Part shown: positions 19,682 to 29,785 of the stretch, in pieces
Position numbering within the stretch: position 1 is the first letter of the stretch
Layout of the letters: each line of letters begins with the position of its first letter
Source: an uncultured Lachnospiraceae bacterium
GTDB lineage: Bacteria; Bacillota; Clostridia; Lachnospirales; Lachnospiraceae
Direction: 5' to 3'
Length of the DNA stretch: 36,324 nt
Assembly: GCA_947564735.1 (NCBI GenBank)
Contig: CANOEC010000039.1
Coordinates: forward strand, 1 to 36,324
Translations under genes and position numbers: made by a program
Notes under the pieces: generated by a model
What the model was told of the DNA's origin: nothing
The model's database searches: none
What the model saw: only the letters and a program-made list of their open reading frames with translations

Positions 19682-21808
19682 TTAAATCAATGTATTGGCA
19701 TCCAGAATCAGAGCCACTTCACCGTCACCAAGGACAGTAGCGCCGCTGATGATCTTGCACTTGTTGATGTATTTGCCCAATGATTTGATAACAATTTCCT
19801 GCTGTCCAATCAGTTCATCAACGACCAGACCCGCCATTTTATCTCCCTTCTTAACAACAACTACCACCAGATTTTCATTCGGATCCTTCTTGCTCTCAAT
19901 ATCCAGAATGATATTCAGACGGACGAGCGGAATGACAATATCACGAATCTGAATCACTTCTTTCGCCTCTACCAGCTTTACATCGTTGGGAGAAATATCT
20001 TCAATGGTCTGGATTGAGCCAAGGGAAATCGCATACTTCTCATTGCCGATGTCTACCATCAGTGCCTGAATGATTGCTAATGTCAAAGGCAGTCTGATAA
20101 TCCATGAGCTTCCTTCTCCGAGCTTGCTCTTTACTTCCACCTCACCGCTCAGCGCCTCAATCTTTGACTTAACAACGTCAAGACCAACGCCTCTTCCGGA
20201 TACGTCGGACACAACCTTAGCGGTAGAAAATCCGGCATGGAACAACAAATCAATGCTGTCCTTCTCACTCATGTTTTCCGCCTGTTCGGGCGTAATGATT
20301 CCCTTTTCAATCGCTTTGTTTCTGACAGCTTCCGTATCGATACCGTTACCGTCATCCCTTACTTCAATGACAACGTTATTGCCGTCCTGATATGCCTCTA
20401 AGAAGATAGAACCAACTTCCGGCTTACCTCTCTCCTTACGCAGCTCTGCTGATTCCAGCCCATGATCTGCGGAATTACGAAGCAGGTGCATCAACGGGTC
20501 GCCAATCTCATCTACCACGGTACGGTCAAGTTCCGTCTCTTCACCAGACATGTACAATTCCATTTTCTTGCCAAGAGTCTTCTGCAAATCGCGGACCATA
20601 CGAGGGAATTTGCTCACAGTACTTTCGATAGGTACCATTCGCACCTTCATGACCGACTCATGCAGAGAAGTCGTCGTGCTCTCCAGATATTCAATCTGCT
20701 CATTCACCGCCGCACTCGATGTACCGGAAGCTGCCGATGCGGATACGAGAGAGTTCTTTGCAATAATCAGCTCACTCACGAGATTCATCAGCGTATCCAG
20801 CTTCTCAATATCAACTCTGACGGTTCTGTTCACTACCGGTTTATTGGCAGGCGCTTTCTTTTCATCCGCCTTCTTCTTACCCTTCGCCTGCGGTTTTGCC
20901 GCGGGTGCTGCCGCCTGTGCGGGCGCCGGAGCTGTCACCTCTGCCGGCTTCGTCTCCTGCTCTTTCTTAGGTGCCTCCTCTTTTACCGCTGTCTGTGCAG
21001 GTCCATCCAGATGCGCCAGATCCAGCACATCACCGTTAACCTCCTCTATCTCAGATACGCTTCTAGCCGCCGTAAGTACCTGCTCCAAGCTTGCGTCTGA
21101 AACGATAATCAGACTGAAATCCAAATCAAATTTCTCATCCTCAATGTCCTGTGCAGCCGGACTTGACGAAATGATTTCACTGGTCTCTTCCACTGCCTTA
21201 AACACCAGAAATGCTCTCGCCGCCTTCAAAATACATGCTTCCTGCACTTTCACTGTCAGCCCGTAGATGCCTTTTCCCTGCTTCGCCGCCTCTTTTAATA
21301 CACTCTGTTCACTGTCACCGAGTTTGATTTCAAGCCACTTCTTATCTCCTGCATCCACTGTGGAAACCGGAGCTGCCGCTTCCTCTTCAGCAGCTTCTGC
21401 CGCCGTGTCATCGTCATCATCCGAATCACCGTTTAATATAAGATTTAACTCCTTAATCAAGGGTTCATTGTCGTTGGTGCCTTCGTCAGCATTCTCGCGT
21501 ATATTCGTGGTATACTCCTCCAAGGCGTCAAGACACTGAAACAGCACATCAATCATGCTGGCTTTTACGGTAATATTACCATTGCGGACTTCAGAAAATA
21601 CATTCTCCATATCATGGGTCAGATTCTGCATTCTCTTATAGCCCATCGTACCTGCCATACCCTTTAATGAGTGTGCCGCACGGAAAATCTCATTGATGGT
21701 ATCCATATTGTCCGGCTCCTGCTCCAATGAGAGAATCTGTGTATTCAGGTTCTGCAAATGTTCATTTGTTTCATCAAGGAAAATTTCGAGATACTGACTT
21801 ACGTCCAT
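19682..21808 (-). CDS. cheA: Chemotaxis histidine kinase CheA
   Basis: The 708-residue cytosolic kinase phosphorylates CheY and CheB. Domains in order are: HPt (1-105), with phospho-accepting His46 in FRAAHSLKGM; a P2-like CheY/CheB docking region (about 160-280); an Ala/Pro/Lys-rich linker (about 285-325); a dimerization helix pair starting RVDIEKLDTLMNLVSELIIA; an ATPase domain with HLLRNSADHGLE (N box), DDGNGID and SDVSGRGVGLDVV; and a CheW-like regulatory domain to the end. All key motifs are present. It starts 1 base after the cheB stop, so coupling is likely. The linker resembles other low-complexity linkers in this operon (fliY, MltG-like). Confidence 0.97.
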   Translation of the reverse strand: MDVSQYLEIFLDETNEHLQNLNTQILSLEQEPDNMDTINEIFRAAHSLKGMAGTMGYKRMQNLTHDMENVFSEVRNGNITVKASMIDVLFQCLDALEEYTTNIRENADEGTNDNEPLIKELNLILNGDSDDDDDTAAEAAEEEAAAPVSTVDAGDKKWLEIKLGDSEQSVLKEAAKQGKGIYGLTVKVQEACILKAARAFLVFKAVEETSEIISSSPAAQDIEDEKFDLDFSLIIVSDASLEQVLTAARSVSEIEEVNGDVLDLAHLDGPAQTAVKEEAPKKEQETKPAEVTAPAPAQAAAPAAKPQAKGKKKADEKKAPANKPVVNRTVRVDIEKLDTLMNLVSELIIAKNSLVSASAASGTSSAAVNEQIEYLESTTTSLHESVMKVRMVPIESTVSKFPRMVRDLQKTLGKKMELYMSGEETELDRTVVDEIGDPLMHLLRNSADHGLESAELRKERGKPEVGSIFLEAYQDGNNVVIEVRDDGNGIDTEAVRNKAIEKGIITPEQAENMSEKDSIDLLFHAGFSTAKVVSDVSGRGVGLDVVKSKIEALSGEVEVKSKLGEGSSWIIRLPLTLAIIQALMVDIGNEKYAISLGSIQTIEDISPNDVKLVEAKEVIQIRDIVIPLVRLNIILDIESKKDPNENLVVVVVKKGDKMAGLVVDELIGQQEIVIKSLGKYINKCKIISGATVLGDGEVALILDANTLI

Positions 21809-21809
21809 A

Positions 21810-22880
21810 CTATTTTACCCCCACGTTCATTATAATTTCCTGTGCAATCTGGTCCAACGGTACAATCTGGTCACTTAAGCCCGATGTCACGATGCTTTTT
21901 GGCATACCATATACCGCGCATGTGCTTGCCTCTTGGGCGATCACATGAATTTTCTTCTTTGTTTTGAGTCGTTTGATTCCTTCCGTGCCGTCGGCGCCCA
22001 TTCCGGTCATCACAACACACACAATCTGGTCAAACCTGCTGTCCTGTAAAGACTCATACATATAATTGGCACAAGGTTTTACGCCTTCTCTGGTCGGCTG
22101 ATCCGTATAGTGGATTGTATATTTTCCCATTGAAGACTGCACATTCAGATGTTTACCGCCCATTGCAATATACACGGTCCCCGCTTCTAACGTATCGCCC
22201 TCCGCTGCCTCTTTCACATGGATTTCACTTAAAGAATCCAGACGTTCCGCCAAAGAAGCCGTAAACCCTGCCGGCATATGCTGAACGATTACGACCGGCG
22301 CCTTCAGATTTCTCGGCAGACGCGGAATAACCGACTGCAGCGCTTTCGGTCCGCCGGTGGAACTTGCTAACGCCACCACCTTGTTGCCGCCCACCGAAGA
22401 AGTATGTCTGCTGACCAGCTCCACGACCTTCTTAGACGCTTTCGCCTCTTCCAAGGAAAATGCCTTCCCGATTACCGGTGATTTGGAATCCGCCACCACC
22501 GCCAGAATACTGAGCAGTTTGCCTTTGAATACCTCGTTACGGCAATCCATGGCATTGTTGGGCTTATGTACAAAATCAAGCGCACCCAGCTCCAATGCAT
22601 CCAGCGTAGTCTTCGCGCCTTCCCTTGTATCGGTACTCGCCATCATAACTTTTGCTGAAATCTTACGCTTATTCAATTCCTTTAACAGCTCTAAGCCATT
22701 CATCTGCGGCATGTTGACATCCAACACCACCGCGTCATATGTCTTCCGACTCAAAAGGTCTAATGCTTCCAGACCGTTGACAGCCCGATCCTGTACCTCA
22801 AATCGATCGTCGCTGTTAATTATATCACACAGTACCCTTCTCATAAGTGCAGAGTCGTCAACGACCAATATTTTTTTCAT
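21810..22880 (-). CDS. cheB: Chemotaxis response regulator methylesterase CheB
   Basis: The 356-residue enzyme removes methyl groups from chemoreceptors when phosphorylated. The receiver domain (1-120) has the acidic pair D8-D9 in LVVDDSALMR, phospho-acceptor D54 in VVLDVNMP, and MMASTDT. The methylesterase domain (about 165-350) has the serine in ASSTGGPKAL, the histidine in VQHMPAGF and the aspartate at about 297 in MTGMGADG. Start has AAGGAGG upstream. The matching methyltransferase CheR is not in the window. Confidence 0.97.
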   Translation of the reverse strand: MKKILVVDDSALMRRVLCDIINSDDRFEVQDRAVNGLEALDLLSRKTYDAVVLDVNMPQMNGLELLKELNKRKISAKVMMASTDTREGAKTTLDALELGALDFVHKPNNAMDCRNEVFKGKLLSILAVVADSKSPVIGKAFSLEEAKASKKVVELVSRHTSSVGGNKVVALASSTGGPKALQSVIPRLPRNLKAPVVIVQHMPAGFTASLAERLDSLSEIHVKEAAEGDTLEAGTVYIAMGGKHLNVQSSMGKYTIHYTDQPTREGVKPCANYMYESLQDSRFDQIVCVVMTGMGADGTEGIKRLKTKKKIHVIAQEASTCAVYGMPKSIVTSGLSDQIVPLDQIAQEIIMNVGVK

Positions 22881-22910
22881 TTTATATGCCTCCTTATTAA
22901 ATATTAATGA

Positions 22911-23660
22911 TTAATAATAGTCACCTTTTTGATTCTTTAATGTCTTACGCTCCTCGTCAAAAATATATTTGATAATTTCTTCTCTCTCCGCTGCGTCTAC
23001 GTTCACATACTGAACCCGGTGTTCAAACACCCCCTTACGGTTCTCCAGTTCCCTTACACCCAGCACTTTTCCGACAAGATTATATTCTTTGTTCTCCCTG
23101 TTAATCGTCAAATGATATTTACACAAAATCAAACTCTGTACTTCGTACGCATAGTTTGCCACAAATCGCAGCCCGCCTCCGCTGATATCTACAATGACGC
23201 TGCTTTTTAGCGGTAACTGCGGAATTAACAGATCGTCTTTCTTTTCTGCCAACGCTATTTCTTCCTTCTCCAGAGCTCTGGAATTCATCTCGAGCGCACA
23301 GCTGAAACGATAATATTCCCGACGCTGATGCTTGCGCAGATTGCTGATCAAATCAACCACTAATACATAAAGACTGTTATTTTTATACCGGTCTACCACT
23401 CTCGCATAACACTGATAAAGACCGTTATCAGAATAGAAATACAGATCGTATTCCCCATCCACCGGCAGCAAAATCAGCCTTTGTTTCTCCATCGGCATAG
23501 AAATCTCTATTCGATCCTCCGAAAGAACGTCTATCACCTGACTTTGATAGTTTTTGCGCTCTTCATTTCCCGTCGTATTTCTTTTTCCTTTAAAGCGGTC
23601 TATTGCCTGCAGATCCACGCGACACCCCGGAACCACATACTTTGACAAAAGATTCGGCAT
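22911..23660 (-). CDS. PilZ-domain flagellar brake protein (YcgR-like)
   Basis: The 249-residue protein has an N-terminal YcgR-type domain (about 5-105) and a C-terminal PilZ domain. The c-di-GMP ligands are intact: RKHQRR at 109-114 and DISGGG at 158-163. Proteins of this type (YcgR in enterics, MotI/DgrA in Bacillus) slow or stop the motor when c-di-GMP rises, by contacting the stator or switch. In Bacillus the gene is away from the main operon, while here it lies between flhG and cheB, which ties its expression to the motor. Start has GGAGG. Confidence 0.88.
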   Translation of the reverse strand: MPNLLSKYVVPGCRVDLQAIDRFKGKRNTTGNEERKNYQSQVIDVLSEDRIEISMPMEKQRLILLPVDGEYDLYFYSDNGLYQCYARVVDRYKNNSLYVLVVDLISNLRKHQRREYYRFSCALEMNSRALEKEEIALAEKKDDLLIPQLPLKSSVIVDISGGGLRFVANYAYEVQSLILCKYHLTINRENKEYNLVGKVLGVRELENRKGVFEHRVQYVNVDAAEREEIIKYIFDEERKTLKNQKGDYY

Positions 23661-23699
23661 ATTTTTTCCTCCTGCATCCGTTTGCTGTTACGGCTCTCC

Positions 23700-24575
23700 C
23701 TATCTTTTTGATATGATATGAGAGAAAAATGCCGCCATACCACGTTTTGTTAAATTCTTATTTAATTCTTTGTTCATCAGTTTTGCTGCAATCTCTTCAA
23801 ACGCCACCGCCGACCTTGCACGAGGATTATCAAGAGAAACTGGCATCTGCTGCATCACTGCTTTCGCAAGCTGGTTGTCATGCGGTATCTTCCCCAGATA
23901 GCTAATAGGAACTTCTAAATAACGGTCAACCACCGCTTCAAGCTTCGCATACAGCGCCTCCGCCTCCGCCTCGCTAAAAACCTTGTTGGCAATCACCTTG
24001 ACCTGTGAGAACTCACTGGAATATCTTTGATGTCTGTTTAACGCCTTGAGCAGCGAATAGGAATCGGTAATCGAAGTGGGCTCCGAAGTTGTGACGAGCA
24101 GAATCTCTCCGCTTGCCACCAGAAATTCCAGCACGGCATCGGAAATACCCGCTCCCGTATCCACAATAATCGTATCCGTCATCTCGTCCAGTTCCACCAG
24201 ATTGCGGATAATATAATTCAGCTGGTCTACACTTAAGTTAGACATCCCCGCGATACCCGAACCGCCGGAAATAAAACCAACATCCATAGGTCCCCATGTA
24301 ATGATATCCTTGATACTCTTTCCCTGATATATTAAATCACACAAGTTATGTTTTGGCACGGCGCCGAACATAATCTCTATATTTGCCAGTCCGAAATCAG
24401 CATCCAGTATAACGACCTGCTGTCCCATCTTCCGAAATTGTATCGCCAGATTAATGGCAGTATTAGATTTACCCACACCGCCTTTACCGCTTGTTACGGT
24501 AATCACTCTCGCTAATGGGCGCTGTGGCTGGCTGGTTGCTTTAATAATATTTCTTAATTGTTCAGCCTGATCCAT
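23700..24575 (-). CDS. flhG: Flagellar number regulator FlhG (MinD-like ATPase)
   Basis: The 291-residue ATPase sets flagellar number and position with FlhF. The N-terminal DQAEQLR (residues 2-8) is the short motif that activates the FlhF GTPase. Next come the Walker A motif TSGKGGVGKSNTA (about 28-40), VVILDADFGLANIEIMFG, and Walker B-type DTIIVDTGAGISDAV. The C-terminal end is basic with a possible amphipathic helix (MAAFFSHIISKR) for membrane contact. It follows flhF by 12 bases, the normal order. Confidence 0.96.
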   Translation of the reverse strand: MDQAEQLRNIIKATSQPQRPLARVITVTSGKGGVGKSNTAINLAIQFRKMGQQVVILDADFGLANIEIMFGAVPKHNLCDLIYQGKSIKDIITWGPMDVGFISGGSGIAGMSNLSVDQLNYIIRNLVELDEMTDTIIVDTGAGISDAVLEFLVASGEILLVTTSEPTSITDSYSLLKALNRHQRYSSEFSQVKVIANKVFSEAEAEALYAKLEAVVDRYLEVPISYLGKIPHDNQLAKAVMQQMPVSLDNPRARSAVAFEEIAAKLMNKELNKNLTKRGMAAFFSHIISKR

Positions 24576-24587
24576 TAGCTTTCCTCC

Positions 24588-25802
24588 TTAGTGCTTTCCT
24601 CCCAACAATTGCTTGACCGTACTCTGGGGGTTAAACTCCTCAATATCATCCGGAACGTTCTGTCCATAAGTCACATAAGACATATCTGCATTCGTATACA
24701 ATCTCAGATTTAACAAATTCCCCAATGTGGTCGTCTCGTCAAGCTTCGTAAAAATCAATTTATAATCTGCCATTTCTTTGTAGGAGTCGGCTATACTTAT
24801 CAAATCCCGGTACTTTGTCGTTGCGCTTAACACAAGATAAACTTCCTTCTCCACCTTGTCGTCAACGGAATGTATCAGATTGCCCATGCTTTCCTTCTGC
24901 GTCGTATTCTGATGGGAATGTCCCGCCGTATCAACTAAGATATAATCATATCCCTTAAAATCTTCCATGGCTTTCTCAATTTCTTCCACGGTATAAATGA
25001 TCCGAAAAGGCACTTCAAGGATATTGGCATAAGTGCGGAGTTGTTCCGCAGCAGCTATCCGATACGTGTCCGCCGTCAAAAGCGCGACCTTCTTCTTCTG
25101 ATCCACGCGGAAATTCGAGGCGATCTTCGCAATCGTGGTCGTCTTTCCTACGCCTGTAGGTCCGATAAAGAACACCATCTTAATACCATTTTGTGCCGGT
25201 GCGATACTGCTTGGCATACCGAATTTCAATATCATTTTCTGATAGATATTTGCCAGCGCATAGTCAAAAGGCATATTCGGCTTATTGATTTGTTCAATCT
25301 CATCAATGATATCTTTGGCATATTTTTCATCCACTTCATTATCTAACATCGTATTATGAAGCAGCTTCATGAACTTATCAATTTCTGTCTCTTCCTCTTT
25401 CTTCTCCTCTTTCTCTTCCTTCACTTCTTTATCCTCTTCAGGCTTCTGAAGCTGCTGTTCCAGAAGAGACTGCAGGCTGTCAAGCTTCTCCTCGATGGCG
25501 CTGCTCTCCTTGCTCACATTATTTTCCTTCACGGGCACAGGCTCCTGCACCGGCGTCTGCTGTACTTCTTTTGTCTGGCTGGAGGCTATCACATTGTTGA
25601 TTGCCGACACAGCCGCAGTATACTTCTCACTCTCCTCTTCCAATGCAACTGTCACTTCAACCATATGGGGTTTGAGGAATGAAAAAAGTCCCTTTGCCTT
25701 GACGTCCTTGACATTCATGACAACGACGCTTTCGCCTAATTCACGTTTGGCACTATCTAACGCTTCTTTTTCGGTTTTTGCCGTAAACTTCTTGATTATC
25801 AT
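24588..25802 (-). CDS. flhF: Flagellar biosynthesis GTPase FlhF
   Basis: The 404-residue SRP-family GTPase marks the site of flagellar assembly. The N-terminal B domain (MIIKKFTAKTEKEALDSAKR) is followed by a long acidic and lysine-rich linker (about 75-140) with E/K runs. The NG domain follows: G1 at 214-221 (GPTGVGKT), DTAGHSHQN as G3, and FTKLDETTTLG as G4. The start overlaps the flhA stop by one base (TAATG), so translation is coupled. The E/K linker is longer than strictly needed and variable in the family. Confidence 0.96.
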   Translation of the reverse strand: MIIKKFTAKTEKEALDSAKRELGESVVVMNVKDVKAKGLFSFLKPHMVEVTVALEEESEKYTAAVSAINNVIASSQTKEVQQTPVQEPVPVKENNVSKESSAIEEKLDSLQSLLEQQLQKPEEDKEVKEEKEEKKEEETEIDKFMKLLHNTMLDNEVDEKYAKDIIDEIEQINKPNMPFDYALANIYQKMILKFGMPSSIAPAQNGIKMVFFIGPTGVGKTTTIAKIASNFRVDQKKKVALLTADTYRIAAAEQLRTYANILEVPFRIIYTVEEIEKAMEDFKGYDYILVDTAGHSHQNTTQKESMGNLIHSVDDKVEKEVYLVLSATTKYRDLISIADSYKEMADYKLIFTKLDETTTLGNLLNLRLYTNADMSYVTYGQNVPDDIEEFNPQSTVKQLLGGKH

Positions 25803-27844
25803 TATGCCGTCACCATCCCAACAGACTGTAATTCAATATTTGATTCTACTTCATTGTAAGACACAACGACCAGATCCTTAAAGTAATCCTCTGTCAGCTT
25901 CTTAAAGTAGACCCTCACAATCGGAGAGGTAATCACGAGAGGCATCTTGCCCAGATCCTCCAGTTTCTTGGTCTCCGTACCAACGGAATCCATAATCGCC
26001 TTCGTCTTATTCGGGTCCAGCGTCAGGTAAGCGCCCTGCTCGGTCTGCTTCACGCTGGACATGATTTCCTGCTCCAGCTTCGGATCAAGGGTCACTACGC
26101 TGGTCGTCTCATTCGCAAGGAAGAACTTGTTGGATATTGCCCTCTTAAGGCTCTGTCTGACATATTCCGTCAGAATATCGGTATCCCTTGTAGTCGTCGC
26201 ATAATCCGCAAGCGTTTCAAATATTGTAAGCAAATCTCTGATAGAAATGCCTTCCCGCAGAAGATTTTGCAATACTTTCTGTATTTCACCCAGCCCAAGC
26301 AGCTTTGGAACCAATTCTTCCACCAATGAAGGATTGGATTCTTTCAAGTTGTTGACCAGATTCTGCACGTCCTGTCTGGTCAAAAGCTCCGCTATGTACT
26401 GCCTTATGATTTCAGTCAGATGCGTAGCAATAATGGAGGGAGGATCTACTACGGTATAGCCCATACTCTCCGCACGTTCCCTCTGACCTTCTGTAATCCA
26501 GATCGCCGGCAGATGGAAAGACGGCTCAAATGTCGGAATACCAGTAATTTCCTCTTCCACATATCCGGGATTCATCGCCATATAGTGATCAAACAGAATC
26601 TCACCTTCGCTGACCTGTACCCCTTTTATTTTAATAATATATTGGTTCGGATTCAACTGTATGTTATCACGCAGACGAATAATCGGCACAACCGTTCCAA
26701 GCTCCAATGCAATCTGACGTCTGATCATAACAACACGATCCAGCAGATCGCCGCCCTGATTGACATCCGCCAGCGGTATGATACCGTAACCGAACTCCAG
26801 CTCAATCGGGTCAACCTGCAAAAGCGAGGTGACGTTCTCCGGCTGCCTGATTTCTTCTGCCGCCGCTTCTTCCTCGTCCGTTTCATGTTCAATCTCGGCT
26901 GTCTCAATCGTTCCTGCCATCACTCTGCCCGCCACGATAAATACCATGCCCAGCCCCACGAATATAACTGTGTTCAGGGGTGTAATAACGCCCAGCGCCG
27001 CTATAACCGCACCAACCAGATAAAGAACCTTCGGCACACCAAACAACTGTCCGATTAGCACTGTTCCGAAGTCTGCGTCCTTGGAACCCTTGGTCACCAG
27101 AATACCGGTAGACAGCGAAATAAGCAGCGAAGGAATCTGGCTGACCAGACCGTCACCGATTGTCAGAATCGTGAACTGCTGGAGCGCGTCCGTCAGCTCC
27201 ATCCCCTGCCGCCATACACCCATGGCAATGCCGCCAACAATATTGATAAAGGTAATGAGCAGACCTGCCGTAGCGTCTCCCTTGACATACTTTACGGCAC
27301 CGTCCATGGAGCCGAAGAAGCTTGCTTCCTCCTGTATTTTCTCACGACGCTTTTTCGCCTCTGCGTCGCTGATTGCCCCTGTGTTTAAGTCAGCGTCAAT
27401 CGCCATCTGTTTACCGGGCATCGCATCCAGCGTAAATCTTGCCGTAACCTCGGCAACACGCTCGGAACCTTTATTGATAATCATAAACTGCACGATAATC
27501 AAGATGATAAATACGATACAGCCGACAATAATATCGTTTCCGCCTACATACTGACCGAATGTACGGACAACGTTACCGGGATCTCCGGTCGTCAGAATCA
27601 ATTTGGTGGAAGAAACATTCAACGCAATCCTAAATATCGTGGTAAACAGCAGAATGGTCGGATAATAAGACATATTCAGGACTTCGTTGGCAAACATACA
27701 ACTGAACATAACCGTAAAAGCAATCGCAATATTGCACGCTAACAATGCATCCAAAAGCCCTGCTTTCACAGGTACAATCAACATAATAAACGCCGCAAGC
27801 ACATACGCAACTACACCGATATCGGCGGTTTTCAGTTTACCCAT
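25802..27844 (-). CDS. flhA: Flagellar export gate protein FlhA
   Basis: The 680-residue protein is the main proton-driven export component. About eight membrane helices occupy residues 8-325, with the conserved cytosolic FHIPEP-family loop containing RFTLDAMPGKQMAIDADLNT (about 140-160). The cytosolic domain (about 345-680) receives chaperone-substrate complexes. The length is normal. Strong GAAAGGAGG precedes the start, and 38 bases separate it from flhB. Confidence 0.97.
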   Translation of the reverse strand: MGKLKTADIGVVAYVLAAFIMLIVPVKAGLLDALLACNIAIAFTVMFSCMFANEVLNMSYYPTILLFTTIFRIALNVSSTKLILTTGDPGNVVRTFGQYVGGNDIIVGCIVFIILIIVQFMIINKGSERVAEVTARFTLDAMPGKQMAIDADLNTGAISDAEAKKRREKIQEEASFFGSMDGAVKYVKGDATAGLLITFINIVGGIAMGVWRQGMELTDALQQFTILTIGDGLVSQIPSLLISLSTGILVTKGSKDADFGTVLIGQLFGVPKVLYLVGAVIAALGVITPLNTVIFVGLGMVFIVAGRVMAGTIETAEIEHETDEEEAAAEEIRQPENVTSLLQVDPIELEFGYGIIPLADVNQGGDLLDRVVMIRRQIALELGTVVPIIRLRDNIQLNPNQYIIKIKGVQVSEGEILFDHYMAMNPGYVEEEITGIPTFEPSFHLPAIWITEGQRERAESMGYTVVDPPSIIATHLTEIIRQYIAELLTRQDVQNLVNNLKESNPSLVEELVPKLLGLGEIQKVLQNLLREGISIRDLLTIFETLADYATTTRDTDILTEYVRQSLKRAISNKFFLANETTSVVTLDPKLEQEIMSSVKQTEQGAYLTLDPNKTKAIMDSVGTETKKLEDLGKMPLVITSPIVRVYFKKLTEDYFKDLVVVSYNEVESNIELQSVGMVTA

Positions 27845-27882
27845 GAACCGTCTCCTCCTTTCCTAAAAAAATTATAGCTTAT

Positions 27883-28995
27883 TTATACCTTGCCCTGCAA
27901 ATGATATACAAAGGCAAGTACTTCCGCTACCGCCTGATACAGTTCCGGCGGTACGACGCTGCCCACATCCACATTGGCGTACAGCATACGTGCCAGCGGT
28001 TTGTTCTCTACAATCTCAATATGATTTTCTTTCGCCGTCTCCTTAATCCGCTGTGCCAGATAATCCGCTCCCTTTGCCACTACATAGGGTGCGTCATACA
28101 ACTGCGGGTCATACTTGATCGCCACCGCAAAATGCGTCGGGTTGGTAATGACCACATCTGCCTGCGGGAGTGCCTGCATCATACGCCGTCTGGACGCCTC
28201 CTGCATTCTCTGGCGCTGTTTTCCCTTAATCTGCGGGTCACCTTCCTGATTCTTATACTCGTCCTTCACTTCCTGCTTCGTCATCTTCATATCTTTCTTG
28301 AACTTCACCTTCTGGTAGATAAAATCAAGCAGGGCGATAATCATATAAAACAATGAGATGCGGATTCCAAGATTCACCACAACCTTGCCTGCCTGTACGA
28401 TGCCCTGATTCAGCGACAAATCGTAAAAACGATAGATGGGCGGCATATTCTTCTTTAAATAAGAATAGACGACATATCCAATCAGTCCGATTTTAAGAAG
28501 CGACTTCACCAGCTCCACCAAAGAGTTTGGAGAAAAAAATCTCTTGAAGCCATTGACCGGATTCAACTTGCTCAGCTTCGGTTTTAACGGCTTGGTCGTT
28601 ACCTTCCACTTCACCTGCACAAGGTTCGTCAGAAACGCTACCAAAAAGCCTATCAGGAAAAAGGGCGCCAAAATGAGCAGTACCCTTGCCATTGAACTGA
28701 TAAAAAGCCGGTTAATCGTCTGCTCCTGTATATGACCGTCATACATCTTGATATATTCCGGAATCTGGGAATAAATATCGTACATATTACCTACGAAAAA
28801 AGTTCCCATATACTCCACCCAGAAATAAATAAGCAGAAAAAAAGTCAGCAGTTCAAACGCATTGGTAATCTCCTTACTCTTGGCAACCTGCCCTTCTTTG
28901 CGGGCGTCTTCAAGTTTTTTGGAAGTAGGCTCTTCTGTTTTCTCCCCGCCGGGTCCGTCCTTGGCAAAGAACTGGAGATTATACTCTAGTATCAC
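27883..28995 (-). CDS. flhB: Flagellar export switch protein FlhB
   Basis: A 370-residue membrane protein that switches substrate specificity from rod/hook to filament. Residues about 10-35 carry the GGEKTEEPTSKKLEDARKEG signature. Four membrane helices follow (about 40-215). The cytosolic domain has the self-cleaving NPTH motif at 285-288. The start is GTG at 28995, overlapping the fliR stop (GTGA), so translation is coupled. All core motifs are intact. Confidence 0.97.
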   Translation of the reverse strand: MILEYNLQFFAKDGPGGEKTEEPTSKKLEDARKEGQVAKSKEITNAFELLTFFLLIYFWVEYMGTFFVGNMYDIYSQIPEYIKMYDGHIQEQTINRLFISSMARVLLILAPFFLIGFLVAFLTNLVQVKWKVTTKPLKPKLSKLNPVNGFKRFFSPNSLVELVKSLLKIGLIGYVVYSYLKKNMPPIYRFYDLSLNQGIVQAGKVVVNLGIRISLFYMIIALLDFIYQKVKFKKDMKMTKQEVKDEYKNQEGDPQIKGKQRQRMQEASRRRMMQALPQADVVITNPTHFAVAIKYDPQLYDAPYVVAKGADYLAQRIKETAKENHIEIVENKPLARMLYANVDVGSVVPPELYQAVAEVLAFVYHLQGKV

Positions 28996-29771
28996 ATCAT
29001 TCCCTCCACAAAAGACACAATCACCTTTCTCATCTCCACAGACACAAAATCCGCCGCTGCCGGAAGCATTCTGGCAGTCAGAAATATGATTCCGAGCCCC
29101 ACGAGCACTTTAAGCTGCATACCCACCGCAAACATATTGAGCTGTGGTGACACCTTCGCTAATATACCGAGCACGGCATTCAACAGTATCATCGTACAGA
29201 AAATCGGAAGAATAATCCGAAAACCGATGGTGATATATTCTCCCAAAAACATCACGATGGATTCTAACAGCGATTCCGTCTTAAAGACAGCCCCATTGAT
29301 GGGAATCAGCGTGAAACTGTCAACCAGCGCGCGCAGCAGATACTGATACATACCGCTGATTAACATATACAAGGTAAAAAAGTACTGATAAAGCACCCCT
29401 GTGAAGGTTGCCTGCTGTTTGGTTGTCGGATCCATCAGGGAAACCATGGAAATACCAATTTCCATGTCTGCAATACTTCCGGCAAAGGATGTCACACTGG
29501 CACATATCTGTGCGCCCCATCCAATCAAAAATCCGGTCAGCGCTTCCTTCATCACGACAACCGCATATCCCATCAGCGTATTGTACACCACCTCATTGTG
29601 ATCGACCGCGGCATAAACCAGATACGCCAGAAAAATACTGAACCCCACTTTTATCCTGCGCGGTACGCCGGTTATAGAAAAGAAAGGCGCCACATAAACA
29701 AAGCAGGTAATCCGCACCAGAATCAGCAGAAAATATTCTAAATCCGCATAACTAAAAGTAAAATTGATCAT
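28992..29771 (-). CDS. fliR: Flagellar export gate protein FliR
   Basis: A 259-residue membrane protein with about six hydrophobic helices. Family features include ITCFVYVAPFFSITGVPRRI near the start, GYAVVVMKEALTGFLIGWGA, GISMVSLMDPTTKQQATFTG and the C-terminal LPAAADFVSVEMRKVI. It forms the export gate with FliP and FliQ. It follows fliQ by 14 bases and overlaps flhB. Confidence 0.95.
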   Translation of the reverse strand: MINFTFSYADLEYFLLILVRITCFVYVAPFFSITGVPRRIKVGFSIFLAYLVYAAVDHNEVVYNTLMGYAVVVMKEALTGFLIGWGAQICASVTSFAGSIADMEIGISMVSLMDPTTKQQATFTGVLYQYFFTLYMLISGMYQYLLRALVDSFTLIPINGAVFKTESLLESIVMFLGEYITIGFRIILPIFCTMILLNAVLGILAKVSPQLNMFAVGMQLKVLVGLGIIFLTARMLPAAADFVSVEMRKVIVSFVEGMM

Positions 29772-29785
29772 GCCTTCACTCGCTT

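Noticed and set aside
20550-21266. Open frame of 238 codons on the plus strand
   Set aside because: It is antisense to cheA, including its Ala/Pro-rich linker, and its serine- and alanine-rich sequence reflects the complement of biased codons.
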